Below are positions 9,350 to 21,353 of a stretch of 64,000 nt of DNA, in pieces. The position numbers and the translations under genes were made by a program. The DNA comes from Ixodes scapularis (taxonomy: Eukaryota > Arthropoda > Arachnida > Ixodida > Ixodidae), in the NCBI RefSeq assembly GCF_016920785.2, contig NW_024609846.1:76827816-76891815 (forward strand), in the 5' to 3' direction. Positions within the stretch are counted from its first letter, which is position 1; every line of letters begins with the position of its first letter. The notes under the pieces were generated by a model. That model saw only the letters and a program-made list of their open reading frames with translations, ran no database searches and was not told the origin of the DNA.

Positions 9350-11503
9350 ATCATCATCATCATTTACCGCCTGGTAGCCGAGACCTCCCCATCGATAGAT
9401 GACTCTCGCCAAGCTCAGAAAACCTGTCCGCGCCGAGGCTATTGTATTTTTGAGGGGTGGAATGTATTTCCCCTAGTAAAGCATTTGTGAATACCTCCTA
9501 TAGAGGTACGCCGAGGTCTGTTAACTGTCCCTCCTTTCCCGTGGAACGTCATCACTCTCAGATGGCGCATTCTCAGCGATTGGGCACGAGCGCGACGCCG
9601 AGTGTCCTTCGACGCAGCTCGAGCACGACAGATAAACGTGGCTTGCATTGTGTGGTCATCACACCATGATGGTGGTCATATCTACTTGCTCTTGGCGAAA
9701 CGAAAAATCGATGGTGCGTATAAACTATCCTGACGAAGGTCAGTAGCAAGGCCGTCACTATGCCAGATAAAATGTACGCGAGTTCAAACGTATTGCGAAA
9801 CGCATTGCTTTCCTCAATGGCTGCTTCCCGATAACTCCACAGAATGAACAATACGGAAAAAATATATAGCGGAGTCAATCAAAAAGACGGGCGTGTGAAT
9901 ATTATTTATAGATACTATTCATCATATGTTAAATACCTACGAACATATGTTACAGTTATATTTTCGTTTCACGTAATACCTTTTGTTTTGTATGCCAACA
10001 TGGCTTCACTCGTAAGATCTTGGTATGAAAGCCATTATTACGTAATAATTGGAACCAAATCATCGTGAGTTCACTTAATTTTTTTTTTTACCGTAGTTGC
10101 ATGCAGTGCTGTACGATGTGTATGTAGAATTACTGACAGAATGAGAACGACAGGGCTTGTCGTTCGAACGGCCGGCCTCCAGCATGCGCTTCATGCCTTC
10201 CGTCGCGCTTTGGTTGCGCGCTCGCGCTCGAAGTACACGAGATGCCGAACTTGTTGTTGAAGATGAGGAGCCCGCGCTGGCGGCGAGACAACTGCAGCTC
10301 CTTCCTGCCTTTCTCACCTTGTTGGTGACTATATAGTCAGTTAACTCCGCGACAGGCTCACCGTTCAAATGCGCACACCGGTCAAAGTTTGACCTCTCGG
10401 AATGCAACGTATCGCATCCCGACATTGTGCTTTTCGACGCCTGCGAAGTTGGAAAGCCTTGGCGTACAACCGCCATAACGCAGAAATCTCGGGAGGCGGC
10501 CCTCCTGCTCTCGTCATCTGAACGCGCGAATGAGCCCGATGCGTTTCGAGCTCGGTGAGTAGACTCCTCACGACCGCGCACTCCGTCCCATCTGCGTGCT
10601 TACCATGAGCAGCTTAAAGGATGAACAGCTTAAAAGAATTGTTCCGTTTCCACGGCGATGTTGCTAACTCGTTAGGGCAGTTGCTTTAGGGTCTATGGCC
10701 ACTTTTGGCAATACGTTAAGTACGCTAATATCACGAACATAAAAGAAGCACAGCCGGGCTTTTCGAGCTGAGACATGAGAAGCCCATTGGGGCTGTCTAA
10801 CTTTCCGCTGTTCATGCGTATGCACACGCAGAACACAGTTACTCACATGCGCGTATGACCCTTCCAGACCTCTTTGGTTTCTGAGGTTATATATCTGGGA
10901 AGCACCGGTCGCGCTCGTACCGGGATTTCTGCGGTCACACATAATTTATTTGATTCCACCTGGCCATGGCACTAAATATGTACCGTGCACGACTTACTAC
11001 TTTACTTTCTAGTGTCGCTTGATTTTCCCACTTCAGTTTATATACCCCTAATCCAGTTTGTCCGCCGTTTTAGCCAGTTCCGAACCAGTTTGGTAATATC
11101 ATTTCAGTAGTAAGTCATTTTTAATCATCAGTTTGCATACGCATTGACCTGATTGAGTTGTTTTACCAATCGTTTGAACAGTCTGCCTCAACGATGTGAC
11201 CTGTGAAAATGCTGAACACCAAGTAACCCCCGGTTCACATCTCACTTTCCACATACGCAAGAACATGGAAACAAAGATCCGAGCATCGGCCTAATTTTAA
11301 TACATTTAGAAATAACCTGCAAAGTGTTATACTTAGCAATCACTACTATCACGCAGCAACTATTTGTAGCGTTGAATGACATAGTAAAAGACAGTGTCTT
11401 ATACCTCGTGGAGTGCTATGGGAACCGGCCCACTCGAGTATCACCTATGACCAGTTGACTTGTGACAACTGGGGTTGTAACGGCTTCTTCTATACTCTGT
11501 TCA
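9350..11503. other. No gene supported
   Basis: The most gene-like stretch is 10075-10581, a GC-rich block open for 168 codons on the minus strand. It has no recognised domain, and the opposite strand is also nearly open, so base composition explains it. At about 9490-9505 a GTGAATACCTCCTATA end resembles the right end of the GGACGCCATATTTG MITE family. A host exon in this block cannot be excluded. Confidence 0.4.
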
Positions 11504-11690
11504 CCCATAAGCTTAGGAGACTGAGGTGGGAGCTACGTGCCCGCCGGACCAATCAGCAGCCTCCCTCTTATCACCTGACCCAACTCTTTGCGCGTGGGTA
11601 TGGGCGTGTACGTGATGACGTGGAGAAAGAGAGGCGTGTGATTGGTCCAACGAGGACGTAGCTTCCACCGCAGTTTCAGCTTAGGGATGA
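11504..11690. mobile_element. MITE, about 187 bp
   Basis: Inverted arms 11504-11556 and 11636-11690 share CTTAGGAGACTGAGGTGG-like and ACCAATCA segments. No coding capacity. Superfamily not determined. Confidence 0.75.
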
Positions 11691-12221
11691 ACGGAGAATA
11701 CACCTTTTCTACAATGGCGCAGTCATCTTGAATGTCGTCCCTTCTGGCACGCGTAAAAACACCGTTTTGACGTCTCCACGCAGCTGAAAAGTGCTAAAAA
11801 AAAAAAGGGGGGACTGATAGTCACACGTTCTTGTTTCGCCTGACCAGACCTGAAGCTACCCGCTTTTATCTCCACTGAACTTGTCAAGCGCGTGAGAACG
11901 AGGAAAGTCGGCGTCCGACGATTGGTTCTCGCATTCGAAGGCGTCCGACGAGTGCAGTGAAGACAACGGCAGCTAGCTTTAGGTCTACCCCCTAATCGCT
12001 CCACCGCGTGCTCTCGTCTCCCACTCCCTCACTTTCTCGGCGCATATACTAGTTTTCACGAACGGTTGCACGGCAAGTGCAGTGTGTGTTATGGCGCAAT
12101 AAAGGTTCTCCCTCTAGGATCATTTACCGCAGGCTATATTAATTGTGAGTCAAAATACGGGTGAATCGGTAATTCCAATAACGGAGCGGTTCGAGTTTTC
12201 GATTCTGTTTTCATTCACCAG

Positions 12222-12281
12222 AACATGAGCAACGCCCGGAAAGCGGTGATGATGACGAACGCCTTCACTCCTGGTTTCAGG
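12222..12281 (+). CDS. Candidate internal exon of M13 peptidase
   Basis: A 60-bp block is bounded by a pyrimidine-rich acceptor ending TTCACCAG (12221) and a strong donor GTGAGT at 12282. Two frames are open. One reads MSNARKAVMMTNAFTPGFR, whose NAF-x-P is reminiscent of the substrate-binding NAFY motif of M13 peptidases. The other ends in DDDERLHSWF, reminiscent of the D-x-x-G-x-L-x-x-WW region. I cannot choose between them, and no exon with the zinc motif was found between this and 15896. Position and strand fit the M13 gene downstream; otherwise it could be a chance splice-site pair. Confidence 0.3.
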
Positions 12282-12729
12282 GTGAGTACTCCATCAGCAG
12301 TAACGATCAATCATTTTAACTAACTTTTTAATCACTATAAAAACTGCCTAACGCATCTGGATCCGTAGCCGATCTGGCTAATATCTGCCCCCAATCAATG
12401 CCCGCGACAGTTTTTATTGCAGTACTTCCGGCTCAAATCATATTGTAATATTTAATCAGCAGTTCAATTATTTCTTTATTGAAACACTGATATATGTTAA
12501 TTTCTAAGTACTATTTTGCTGTTTAAACCCGAATAAAGAGGCATCCTACGCCACATCTTCAAAGATGCACACGCTACACATGTTGTTTCTTGTTTTACAA
12601 ATTTGCTTACTAAACGGTCAGTGACCAAAGGTATCTCAAAAGCAGAAAGGCAACTTCGGGTGCTGAAAGAAGAATCGAAGGGAACAAGATTTCATGTCGC
12701 GTTAATTCAGCAGCTATTCGAGTACTACA

Positions 12730-12995
12730 TATACTTCGTTCCAGCTTCGGTCCGAGCGCGGCCGATGTTATGAGCCGAAGGGCCAATCAAACAGCGCAAA
12801 AAGCGCAGCGTCGTGGTGTGCTCTCTGCGCTTGATAGGACTAGCCGGCGGAGGGCGCGCACAGAGAGACGGCGAATACCGGCTGGTCCTATCAACTGCGG
12901 AGAGCCCGCCGTGACGTTGTGCCTTTTTCGCTGTTTGATTGGCCCTTCGGCTCATAACATCGGCCGCGCTCGGACCGAGGCTGAAACGAAGTATA
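12730..12995. mobile_element. Palindromic MITE family 'TATACTTCG', copy 1
   Basis: A 266-bp element with inverted arms of roughly 100 bp, from TATACTTCGTTCCAGCTTCG (12730) to the mirrored CTGAAACGAAGTATA (12995). The arms contain CGCGGCCGATGTTA and CCAATCAAACAGCGC. A second copy lies at 22304-22568. Between the two copies the central loop (TAGCCGGCGGAGGGCGCGC here) is inverted relative to the arms. Confidence 0.93.
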
Positions 12996-15508
12996 TAGTG
13001 CCGGAAACCTTCAACCAGTACTTTACACATCGTATACGTAGAAGCCAGTGCCAGAGAAACGGGTGGCCCACGAATGTCTAGTAAAAGTCCTAGCGCTCAG
13101 GTCTGTTCTTTTTTGTTTTGTTTTGTTTTTTTGTTTTTTTCTGGTCGGATCATGTCTATAAGAAATGGGATATAAAAAAAAAAAGACGACACAGATGTGA
13201 AGAACAGATTTGATACCCGCTGTTAGGTTTAAGGACCTCTTGGATGCGTGTTTTGTGTCGGTTCATACCGTGTCAAAAACGAGCGCTGCGTCGGCGTTTG
13301 GCGATGAATCGGATCCAATCATGGGTTTTTTGCCCAAGAAATGACAGCCATCAATATTGCTTGATGTACTTGTGTTGCAATGGGTCTAATCCATTGATGG
13401 GATACTTGGCGACACACGGGAGAGGATAGAGCGGCTCATACTATTTGTTGTAACACAGTTTGAATACAATATGTGAAATAAAACGAAAGATGTAAAGCTC
13501 AGTTAACAAAAATAGCGACATGTATCAGACCGACAATTCAAAATATGACATTGCAGAATGGAGCGAATTCAACTCTAACAATTCAATAAAAAGTTATGAT
13601 TACCAGAACAAAAGCACACATATTCAGAGATATAGAGAGTATACTAAGCACTGTTATATAAATTATGATAACTTATAAGCTTAAGCCGAGCAGACATAAT
13701 GGCTATCCATACGTCAGGACACTAGAACATTGATCGATCGAAGTCATCAAATCACACGCTTAAAAAAAATCGGATTTCTTTCGGTGTTGATGTTAGGTGT
13801 TTTATATTTTGAGCGTTCAGGTAATTAAGTAGGTGGGGTAATACATTTGATAACATCTGCTCACCGTAAGTTGTTCTGCAGTTTGGCACTTTCCAGTTTT
13901 CTAAGTTACCGAGTTGAATATATTGGCAATCTCCTCGTCAGAGACGCTAGCTTGACAAGATGACATATATTCTTCATGACTTTTGACCTGTAACTCAGTC
14001 ATAAACGGTATTTATATAAACTATACACATGCAATACATTCAAACTTTCGAAAAGAGATCTGCTAGGGTGATCATATGGAACATTACTTATAATTCGTAC
14101 TATTTTTTACTGGAGCCCCATCATCCCGAATGTCCTTGCTCGGTCTCTGTATCATGAGATCTCCGTCGGCCAAAGGCGCTATCCGGGTTGCCGTCATCCC
14201 ATCTGCATGCGGCGATCCACAAAAAAGAACACCGTCTCCCCCAACGACCACGAGAGGGGAAAGTTAACTCCCGTTATCGTGTTTTCTTCCCTGTCTGCTT
14301 CTCGGGGTTCGGCGGACATTAGATTGGGGACAATTGCGTCACAATCGGTCGGCTGCACAACTAACGTGCCTGAATAAACCTTTTGAGTTGTGAACTTTAT
14401 GCACAATGTTGCAATTCGAATTATTGAAAACATTCAATATTAAAATCTAAACCATATATTTGTAAAAAAAAAAAAGAAAAAAAAAGGAAACGGACTTTTA
14501 ATACATTATGAAACTTAGCGCATGCGCTTGACTTTGTAACAGGAGGGAGAAAAAAAATTGCTCTGATGTGAATCAGACCAGTTTTACCGTGGTGATTTAA
14601 ATCGAACCCTTCCCTTTAAAAATATTGCCCAAAATACTTTCGATTTACCGTTCGTGTATCATTTGATGTTTTCGATATGCAATTGTTTTGCTTTTGAATC
14701 AAATAATCGTCAAGCAAGAAAGATTTTTATAAGGCGTAACACGAGCAGCAAGACGCGCTCTTCTAAGCAGATCGGAGCGTTGCGCTTGATTTATACCTTC
14801 CACCTCGTTCGCCAGCTACGTAACGTATATTACTACAAAATCAGAACGCAAAAGACAGGAACGTACACTAGAACAGTAACTTCCTATTCCAATAAAGTTG
14901 AAACTTCAACAAAAAATAAAAATTATTTGAACTAACTAAAAAAAACACAGATTTTTCTTGTTTTAGTATGGCGAGGGTTACGGCAATAACAAGTTGTTAA
15001 GCAAAGTAGACTTTATAGTAATTCTTCCTTCTGCATCGTTATCAGTGATCGGACAGATTGATCGATTGATCTGCCATTTTGAAAAACGCCTCTAGTGGCA
15101 GAGAATCATTATTTTTGTAGCTGCACTTATTTAGGTCTATATACTGATCTAAATGAATTTTATTTTATTTATGTCTGATTTAAGCAAGTCAAATAAATTT
15201 TATGAAAATCAAATAAATGTAATTTAGTTATCAAAAAATATGCTTTCTTTTTCCACTCTGCTTTATAGGGCAACACGCTATTTCCAAACAAGCCCACACG
15301 AGGTGTGGGCAAATGCGCAATTCCTACCCGAGGCATTGTGCCTGCGCGGGAACCAGATTCGCGTCAAGTGCTGCACATTATGCTTTGCCACTAGCATTGC
15401 CTTGCCAATAGCAGCGTCACCGCAGCTTATCATTTGAGCGACAGCGTGCGCGAATTAAACGTGAGATAAAGCCAGACGCTCGCGTCAGCACCAAGAATGA
15501 AACGGAAT
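12996..15508. other. Intronic or intergenic AT-rich DNA
   Basis: No supported coding region. It includes simple runs (T-rich at 13110-13140, A-rich at 14463-14485). The most compositionally distinct block is 14160-14400, without domain or repeat match. I looked here for an M13 exon carrying the ENxxD motif and did not find one. Confidence 0.4.
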
Positions 15509-15711
15509 TATAGAGGGTTTTCAGTGGACACCATATTTGAGGACGCTATTCTTAGAGCGCGTGCTCAAAACGAGCTCGCATTAATGGGCTGCTAAGACCG
15601 GCAACCTTGATAGTGTAGAATGCTCGTTTCACAAGAACTGCGGAAGGTCGCCGTCAGCACGCGCTCTGCAGTCGCGCACACAGCTATGGCCGCCAGTGAA
15701 TACTCCCTATA
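15509..15711. mobile_element. MITE family 'GGACGCCATATTTG', copy 2 (best preserved)
   Basis: 203 bp between TATAGAGGGTTTTCAGTGGA and the mirrored GCCAGTGAATACTCCCTATA. The inverted ends agree over about 30 bp with a few mismatches. Interior landmarks are GAGCGCGTGCTCAAAACGAG and CAGCACGCGCTCTGCAG, which are themselves subterminal inverted words. Confidence 0.9.
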
Positions 15712-15895
15712 GGAGTGCTTTGTGCTTTTTTAATTATGCATAAGCACTGACGGACAAGAAAAACAGAAATAAAAAAACAATCCTACTCGCTCAGTTTCCG
15801 CAACAGCGCATCGCAGAACATGTGAGATAAAGCATGGAAATTTTCTAATGAATTTTCGCAATTCCTCTAACTGTTGTGCCTGCTCAGTTTTTTAG

Positions 15896-15995
15896 GACCA
15901 TGGCTCTTGAACGCGCCTACCCCAAGCCAGAGTATCGAGTAGACAAGTTCCCGGAATTCAGCATGGCTGATCTCTACTTTTTCTCGGTAGTGCAG
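15896..15995 (+). CDS. M13 metallopeptidase exon (pre-C-terminal)
   Basis: A 100-bp exon lies between a strong acceptor (TCAGTTTTTTAG, ending 15895) and a strong donor (GTGCAG|GTGAGA, at 15996). In the frame set by the donor side it encodes MALERAY...EFSMADLYFFSVVQ. Neprilysin-family (M13) peptidases have an 'ALEAY ... Y-x-x-x-QLFF-x-x-x-AQ' segment after the zinc-binding ENxxD helix and shortly before the final Cys-rich part, which this resembles. The exon ends in phase 0, compatible with the next candidate exon at 19458. M13 enzymes are usually type II membrane ectopeptidases that cleave small peptides, with large families in ticks. The exon alone is weak evidence; the last exon at 23113 makes it credible. 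Confidence 0.55.
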
Positions 15996-17354
15996 GTGAG
16001 ACTTATAGACCTGTCTTTCCGATACTTTATTTTGTCAAACGACGCAGGCCCTCGTGGTAAATCTAGTGCCAAGGTGGACCCGGCAGAGCGCGTCACACGA
16101 AAATGACAAAAGTCACTGCGCCTGGAGGACTGATTCGGCATGTCCTTTTTGACATGTTCACCGGTCATGACAAATTTTTTGTAAAAGAAGGTTTGTGTTT
16201 ACGGTTAAAAAGAAAAAAAAGCGGATTCAGCCAGAATTTTTAGAAAGGGTCCGGGAGTCGATCTAAACGTGTGATTTTGCAAGTTGATATATATAAGATT
16301 GCTCTAAATTTGCCCCGTGTCTAGTACGACGCTACGTCTAAATGCACATAGTGCTATCAGGAATCACATTTGGCAAAGTGGCGCAAGCCAGCGCTCGATC
16401 GAAAAGGAGACACCAGAGGACCCTTTGTAACGGTCAAACTGCGAGTTACATTTTTTTCTTTTGTGCTCGAAGTGTTATAGGCGTATCTCATGCGCCAATT
16501 TCCACCAATGCCTGATATCTCGAGCTCACACCAACGCTGTTCTCGCAGACAATGTGTGCTGACAAGAAACACCAAAAAGAGTTGTAAGTATAGCCCACCA
16601 AACATCTTGCTCCGCAGCCGTTGAACGTGTGTGTCTCGCCGAGTAGAGATTGATTACAGGCTGCGTAACTTTGCTTAGTTACAGTTATGGTGACTGGAAG
16701 GCATCTGCGACTGGTGTGTTTAGCGCGTCCAAAAAAAAAAAACTGTCTCCCGATTTCCGCCTGGCGGCGTCACAGCAGCGGCGTTTGATATGTGTCAGAC
16801 GCCTGTTCTGCGGCAGGTCGCTCTCTATATCTTGACAGCCGACGGAAGCTCCAGCAGCCAGGAGTTGGGACGACGCGACGACAGCGACACCTGCGTTCGC
16901 TCGCGCTTCCTTCCGGGACTTCTAGCACCAACCGCCAGGATCGCGACATCCTACGCAGCATGACCTTGAGAGTCAACTGCTTGATCGGGGTCACGTGGTT
17001 TCTGGGCCGCGTTTGCAATGAGGAGCTGCGAGGGACTGACGGACGCGTCGATCGTCCGCGAACGCCTCCGCCTTTTCACCTGCTTTCCTCCTCGCCACGG
17101 CAAAAAGCAGCGCATGCGCACTTGCGATCGGTCTCCGCAGGAGGCGTCCGCCATTAAATTGCAAACCCTCCCCTTGGTTTGAGATGGCCCCTTTCTTCAA
17201 TCTATAGGCGGCTTTCTGACATGACGCACACCAGATTTTGTGAATGATAAGAACATTAAATATGTAACCAAAGAAAACAATGAAGTGCATCGGTCTACAA
17301 GTATAGATTCTTGCGTATCACTGATATCTTAAACAGGTAAGAATATAAGACGTC

Positions 17355-17465
17355 GTCTCCTGTGCCTTTTTTCTTCGACTTCAATGCTTCCTATTTTTCC
17401 CTCACCACAGTTTCGGGTTTTAAACATCATGATTAGTAACTATCACCAGTTCCACTGCACACTCA
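17355..17465. repeat. Orphan arm of a hairpin repeat (copy H)
   Basis: Resembles the right half of copies C and G: a pyrimidine-rich stem strand, then CATCATGATTAGTAACTATC, then ACCAGTTCCACTGCACACTC, comparable to the conserved CACCAG...TGCAC flank. No left arm is present, so it is a one-sided truncation. Confidence 0.55.
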
Positions 17466-18014
17466 CTGTCTTTTCATAAAATAGTGATTTATATTGTTTT
17501 GTTTAGAGGAATACGATTTTAAGCACAGGAGAATAGTCGTCTTTTTTTTTCTTTTTTTTACAAACTTTAATATTCATTGTATATGTGTATCTATAAATTA
17601 AGTAAATATTGAATTTCGAAAATTTAAGGCATTGTACGAGTGACCTACGTCCATCACAAACGAAACCAAATAATTCAGCCTAACAGAACACTGCGATTAA
17701 GTCGATAAAGGGTGTTCAATATATTTCTCTAGTAAAATGTATCGGGGCGGTTCTAGAACGTATTCCTGTTGAAAAATACAAATAGCAAAAGCACATCTTT
17801 TACAAGGCCTAACTCATTCATTCTACCGCGCCTCCCGCTCGCCCTCCCGCGGCGGAAACGGAAAGCGCTCTAGTGAGGGTCCCCCGGTTCTCCTGCTCAG
17901 CGGGCACGGCGAAACTACTCGCGATCATGGCTCTCGAAATATGATTTCCGAATGCAAACAACACTCTTCACTGACCCAATGAAGCGCCGCAGCCGTTATA
18001 AGATTGTACGTTAC

Positions 18015-18214
18015 TAGAGAGTTTTAGTATTGCGTATAGAAGCAAACGCAAGTGCTGCGCATTTGTCTTAGAGTTGAGTGCTCCGCGCCGCCCATGCGCA
18101 TCGTCGCCATACACCAATACAAAAGCGCAGTTTTGGGCTCCGCGAACGCGCGCTGTGGAACAGGCAACGCTAGCGTGGACACTGCGTTCGCTCGTATACG
18201 CAATACAAAAGCTC
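18015..18214. mobile_element. MITE, 200 bp
   Basis: The left end GAGAGTTTTAGTATTGCGTA and the inverted right end GGGAGCTTTTGTATTGCGTA form an inverted repeat of about 38 bp with several mismatches. No coding capacity. Confidence 0.75.
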
Positions 18215-19457
18215 CCTACCGTTTCACCAGTTTCCAACGCCAACGAAAAACGCGCTGCAGTGAAGAGGCGCGCAAGTGGGTAGGCTGAAAATGGCAAAAT
18301 GACGACGCGTAAAAATGAGAGAACCTAAAAATTCTGTAAAAATTTAAAAAAAAAAAATATTAAAGGAAAAGGGGGGGGGGGGGGGGAGGCATTTGGTTTG
18401 GAAGGTTTGGCGGCGACATTGGAAGCTCTGCCGATTAATTGTCAAAAGTCGCGACTTTGATAGCACAATCTGCTGTACCCACAACTAATGCAATTTTACA
18501 GGGATTTCTCAGATTGGCTAGAATATTTTCATTGAATTTAGACCATTCTTATTTTATAATTTGTAAATTAAAAATGCGGCAATTGGCACCAGTGATGATA
18601 ATTTGTACACTTTTGACTGCCATACTTGTTCGCGCCTTTCAAATTAGATCATAAGCAACAAATTATATTAGAGCTTGAAAAACTCAGTATTAAAATATCT
18701 TGATTGTATTAATATTACTATTATTATTAATACAAATTGCGGCGATGTAGGCCCCCGATAAACGCCACGACTACAAAATTACGCCCATTTACCGCAATAA
18801 TCTTTCCAGAAAGGTCTTATTTTGTTCTCTTTTTAACATATAAAAAACCGACATCATTATCAAGATAGACAAACAGTCAAACACGGTATGTAATATATAG
18901 TCCGGTATGGCGTTGCTTTAAAAAGCATACACACTTCTGATGTCTAGCTTGGATTCCGTCTGTGGGTTTTTGTAGTGAGAACCACGTTTCTTAATTTATT
19001 ACGTTTTGCGAACATATTCTGAGCTCATCACCCCTGAGGATATTTTGTAAAATTTTGATTGATTGTGTTATTCTTGGGCTAGGCATAATGTTAAAGGAAT
19101 TAATCCTCTATACACCTAAAAACTCATTAAAAGGCCCTGAGTTTATTATTTCACATGACAGTTATCTGAGCGAGAAAAGGCCGCAAGAACAGATAAATAT
19201 CAGCACTTGATTTTTCAACAAACATAATTTTCTACGATACTTCTAAAGCGCATAAAAGACTGGATTGGACACGTATGTCACAAGATAAAGATTTTGTGAA
19301 CAACTTCTTTAGCTCAAGTATTACGTTGTGAGACGCGTCTTGAGATTCGAAAGAATCCGAAATTAAAACCTATAGCGAGGTTAGTTTCGGTTTCGTTCCG
19401 GAATTTAAACGTGCCTCCTGGCGTAAATATTACGCTAAACACCGTTTTGTTTTTCAG

Positions 19458-19549
19458 GATAAAGAGGTGAGCTGCGCTTATAATGCTCTACCGTCCTCGT
19501 ATAAGCGGGAATCATTTCTGTTGCTCAGTGAAGCCAGCACACTAGACAG
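19458..19549 (+). CDS. Candidate penultimate M13 exon
   Basis: Follows a good acceptor (TTTTGTTTTTCAG, ending 19457). In phase 0, as required by the exon at 15896-15995, it encodes DKEVSCAYNALPSS... to SEASTLD. M13 peptidases have a Cys soon after the FF-x-x-x-AQ motif, then about 25 residues, then an R-V/I-N-x-x-V-x-N motif; the spacing here fits, with the following exon supplying INEAVRN. However, the donor is ambiguous. The sequence at the expected junction is CTAGACAGGGTCAGC. Ending the exon after AGG uses a GT but breaks phase with the last exon; ending one base earlier keeps phase but lacks GT. An alternative short end at 19498 (CTC|GTATAAG) keeps phase. Confidence 0.45.
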
Positions 19550-19700
19550 GGTCAGCAACTGGTATACCGGCACGCTGTTCCGACCCTCACTATAACCGCC
19601 ATATTAGAAAACGAGTGGCGCCACCTACAGTGAATTGGTCGCGAAGTCTGCTGCACGCGAATTCGAGTGATTTAAACAAGCGCGTTTGCCCGCACCACCA

Positions 19701-19876
19701 TAGGAGGTATTACAGGACGCCATATTTGAGGGCGATATTTCGAGCACATGCTCAGAACGAGCCCTACATCAATAGCCTGCAAAGACCGGCAATCTTGATA
19801 GTGCGGAATGTACTTTGCAAATTAACTGCGGAAGCTCGCCGTCAGCACGCGCTCAGCAGCCGCGCACACTGCTTGT
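19701..19876. mobile_element. MITE family 'GGACGCCATATTTG', copy 3 (right end lost)
   Basis: Starts TAGGAGGTATTACAGGACGC and retains the interior landmarks ACCGGCAATCTTGATAGTG and CAGCACGCGCTCAGCAGC. It stops at a TTGTTTACAAACA palindrome instead of the usual right end. Confidence 0.8.
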
Positions 19877-20001
19877 TTACAAACAGTAATATTTCCCTAC
19901 GCACCCCCTAGGGGGGGAGGGGGGGGGGGGTGCACCCCCCGGCCCCCTCTTGTTTTTCTGAAGCCACCCCCTAATTCGCAACGACTTCTCTACTCTCAAT
20001 G

Positions 20002-20027
20002 CCCCCCCCCCCCCCCCCCCCCCCCCC
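20002..20027 (+). repeat. 26-nt C homopolymer
   Basis: Joint longest G/C run in the window (equal to 39145-39170). It follows a patch of alternating G and C runs at 19910-19946. Confidence 0.95.
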
Positions 20028-20214
20028 GTAATTTCAATTCCGTGGGAAACCCCTGTTTACAAAAATCAGTCCATACGTGCCAAATCACAGTCCAGCCAGA
20101 AAGTGCGCGTGCGTACACAAACACAGCAATGAACGCGCCCTCATACGCTTTTATGAAAAGGTGTATAGACAATTGCAAGCATGGCACCCCGACTGGTGTC
20201 CCATGAGTGCAAGC

Positions 20215-21260
20215 TAGTGGTGCAAAACTATCGACAATACTATCGATAGTATCGATAGTCGCCAAAAATCTGACTGTCGATAGTAAAAAAAACTATCGAT
20301 AGTACTATCGATAGTCAACTATCAAAAAACTATCGATAGTCGACTATCGAAAAACTATGGATAGTACGATCGATAGTCGACTGACGAAAAACTATTGATA
20401 GTACTATCGAAAAACTATCGATAGTACTATCGAAAAGCTATCGATAGTACTATCGATAGTTGACTGTTGAAAAGCTTTGGATAGTACTATCAGTAGTCGG
20501 CCATCGGAAAACTATCGTTAATCGACTATCGGAAAACTATCAACCGTCGACTATCGGAAAACTATTGTTAATCGCCTATCGGAAAACTATCGATAGTCGA
20601 CTATCGCAAACCTATTGATCGTACTGTCGACGATTGACTATCGATAGTTTTGGGACACTAGTAGTTTGCGTCGTTCCCTCTTCTATTTTTATCGCTTTAT
20701 TTTTGTTTTTCAAATATGACACGAACTATCCCAGCCACTTACCATCCCAACTTTGGTTCAGCTTTCAGTGATGACGAAGACAGGAGTTTGGGCGAGTAGA
20801 GGAGAAAGGGAGGCGAGCGACGGCGCGGCAACTGTGTTCGCTATAGTCCGCAGCAACTCAAGAAGGTAGGACGAGGGTAAGAAGGACCGGGGAGGAGGAA
20901 GCAGACGGAATGCTGGAGAAGAAATGGGAAAATCTCCTCTCAATAGCTTTCTGTCTCCTTCCTCCTCCCCGGCCCTTCTTACCCTCGCCCTACCTTCTTG
21001 AGTTGCAACGGACTATAGTGATGCAAAACTATCGCTAGTACTATTAATAGTATCGATAGTCGCCAGAAATCTGACTATCGATAGTAAAAAGCTATCGACT
21101 ATCAGAAAAATTAAAATAGTATTATCGATAGTTGACTATCGAAAAACGATCGATAATACTTTCGATAGTGGACTATCGATAGTTCTGCGACACTATCGAT
21201 AGTTTTGGAAAAACTATCGATGGTATCGATAGTCAATTTATCGATAGTTCTGCATCACTA
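20215..21260. mobile_element. hAT-like element with CTATCGATAG-tiled ends
   Basis: Bounded by TAGTGGTGCAAAACTATCG (20215) and the mirrored CGATAGTTCTGCATCACTA (21260). The perfect 8-bp duplication GTGCAAGC lies at 20207-20214 and 21261-21268. Blocks 20219-20662 and 21017-21260 consist almost entirely of the palindrome CTATCGATAG and close variants, linked by AAAA or GTCGA. The two blocks each begin and end like complete elements, so the unit may be a tandem pair or one element with a central insertion. The centre holds a long hairpin. No transposase. Confidence 0.88.
20843..21018. repeat. Long hairpin repeat (copy I)
   Basis: Inverted arms 20843-20910 and 20951-21018 (about 66 bp, few mismatches) share CAACTCAAGAAGGTAGG and GGGTAAGAAG, with a 40-nt loop. 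The stem is purine-rich on one strand, like the other hairpin copies, but its flanks are CTATAG rather than CACCAG. Confidence 0.9.
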
Positions 21261-21353
21261 GTGCAAGCCCGTGCACCTGGAAATTGCACCTGCTTTTGTC
21301 CGCACGAGCAGAGACATGGCGGCGGACAGTGGCCCTTCTTGCAATTGTCTATA

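Larger units (their letters stand above)
15996..19457 (+). other. Candidate intron with MITE content
   Basis: Between two candidate exons of the M13 gene. It contains an orphan hairpin-repeat arm (17355-17470), a MITE (18015-18214), and a 16-nt G run (18371-18386). Antisense open frames at 16770-17290 in a GC-rich block have no domain. Confidence 0.4.
20164..21353. mobile_element. Outer element with TATAGACAATTGCAAG ends
   Basis: TATAGACAATTGCAAGCATGG at 20164 is mirrored by CTTGCAATTGTCTATA ending at 21353. The same ends bound the 336-bp element at 23900-24235, so this is the same MITE family with an insertion. The filling is the CTATCGATAG element at 20215-21260, which has its own 8-bp duplication. 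Confidence 0.8.

Noticed and set aside
10075..10581. 168-codon minus-strand open frame
   Set aside because: GC-rich block where the opposite strand is also nearly open; no recognised domain, splice sites or homologue.
16770..17290. Two antisense frames of about 100-120 codons
   Set aside because: GC-rich shadow pair without domain; lies in a candidate intron.
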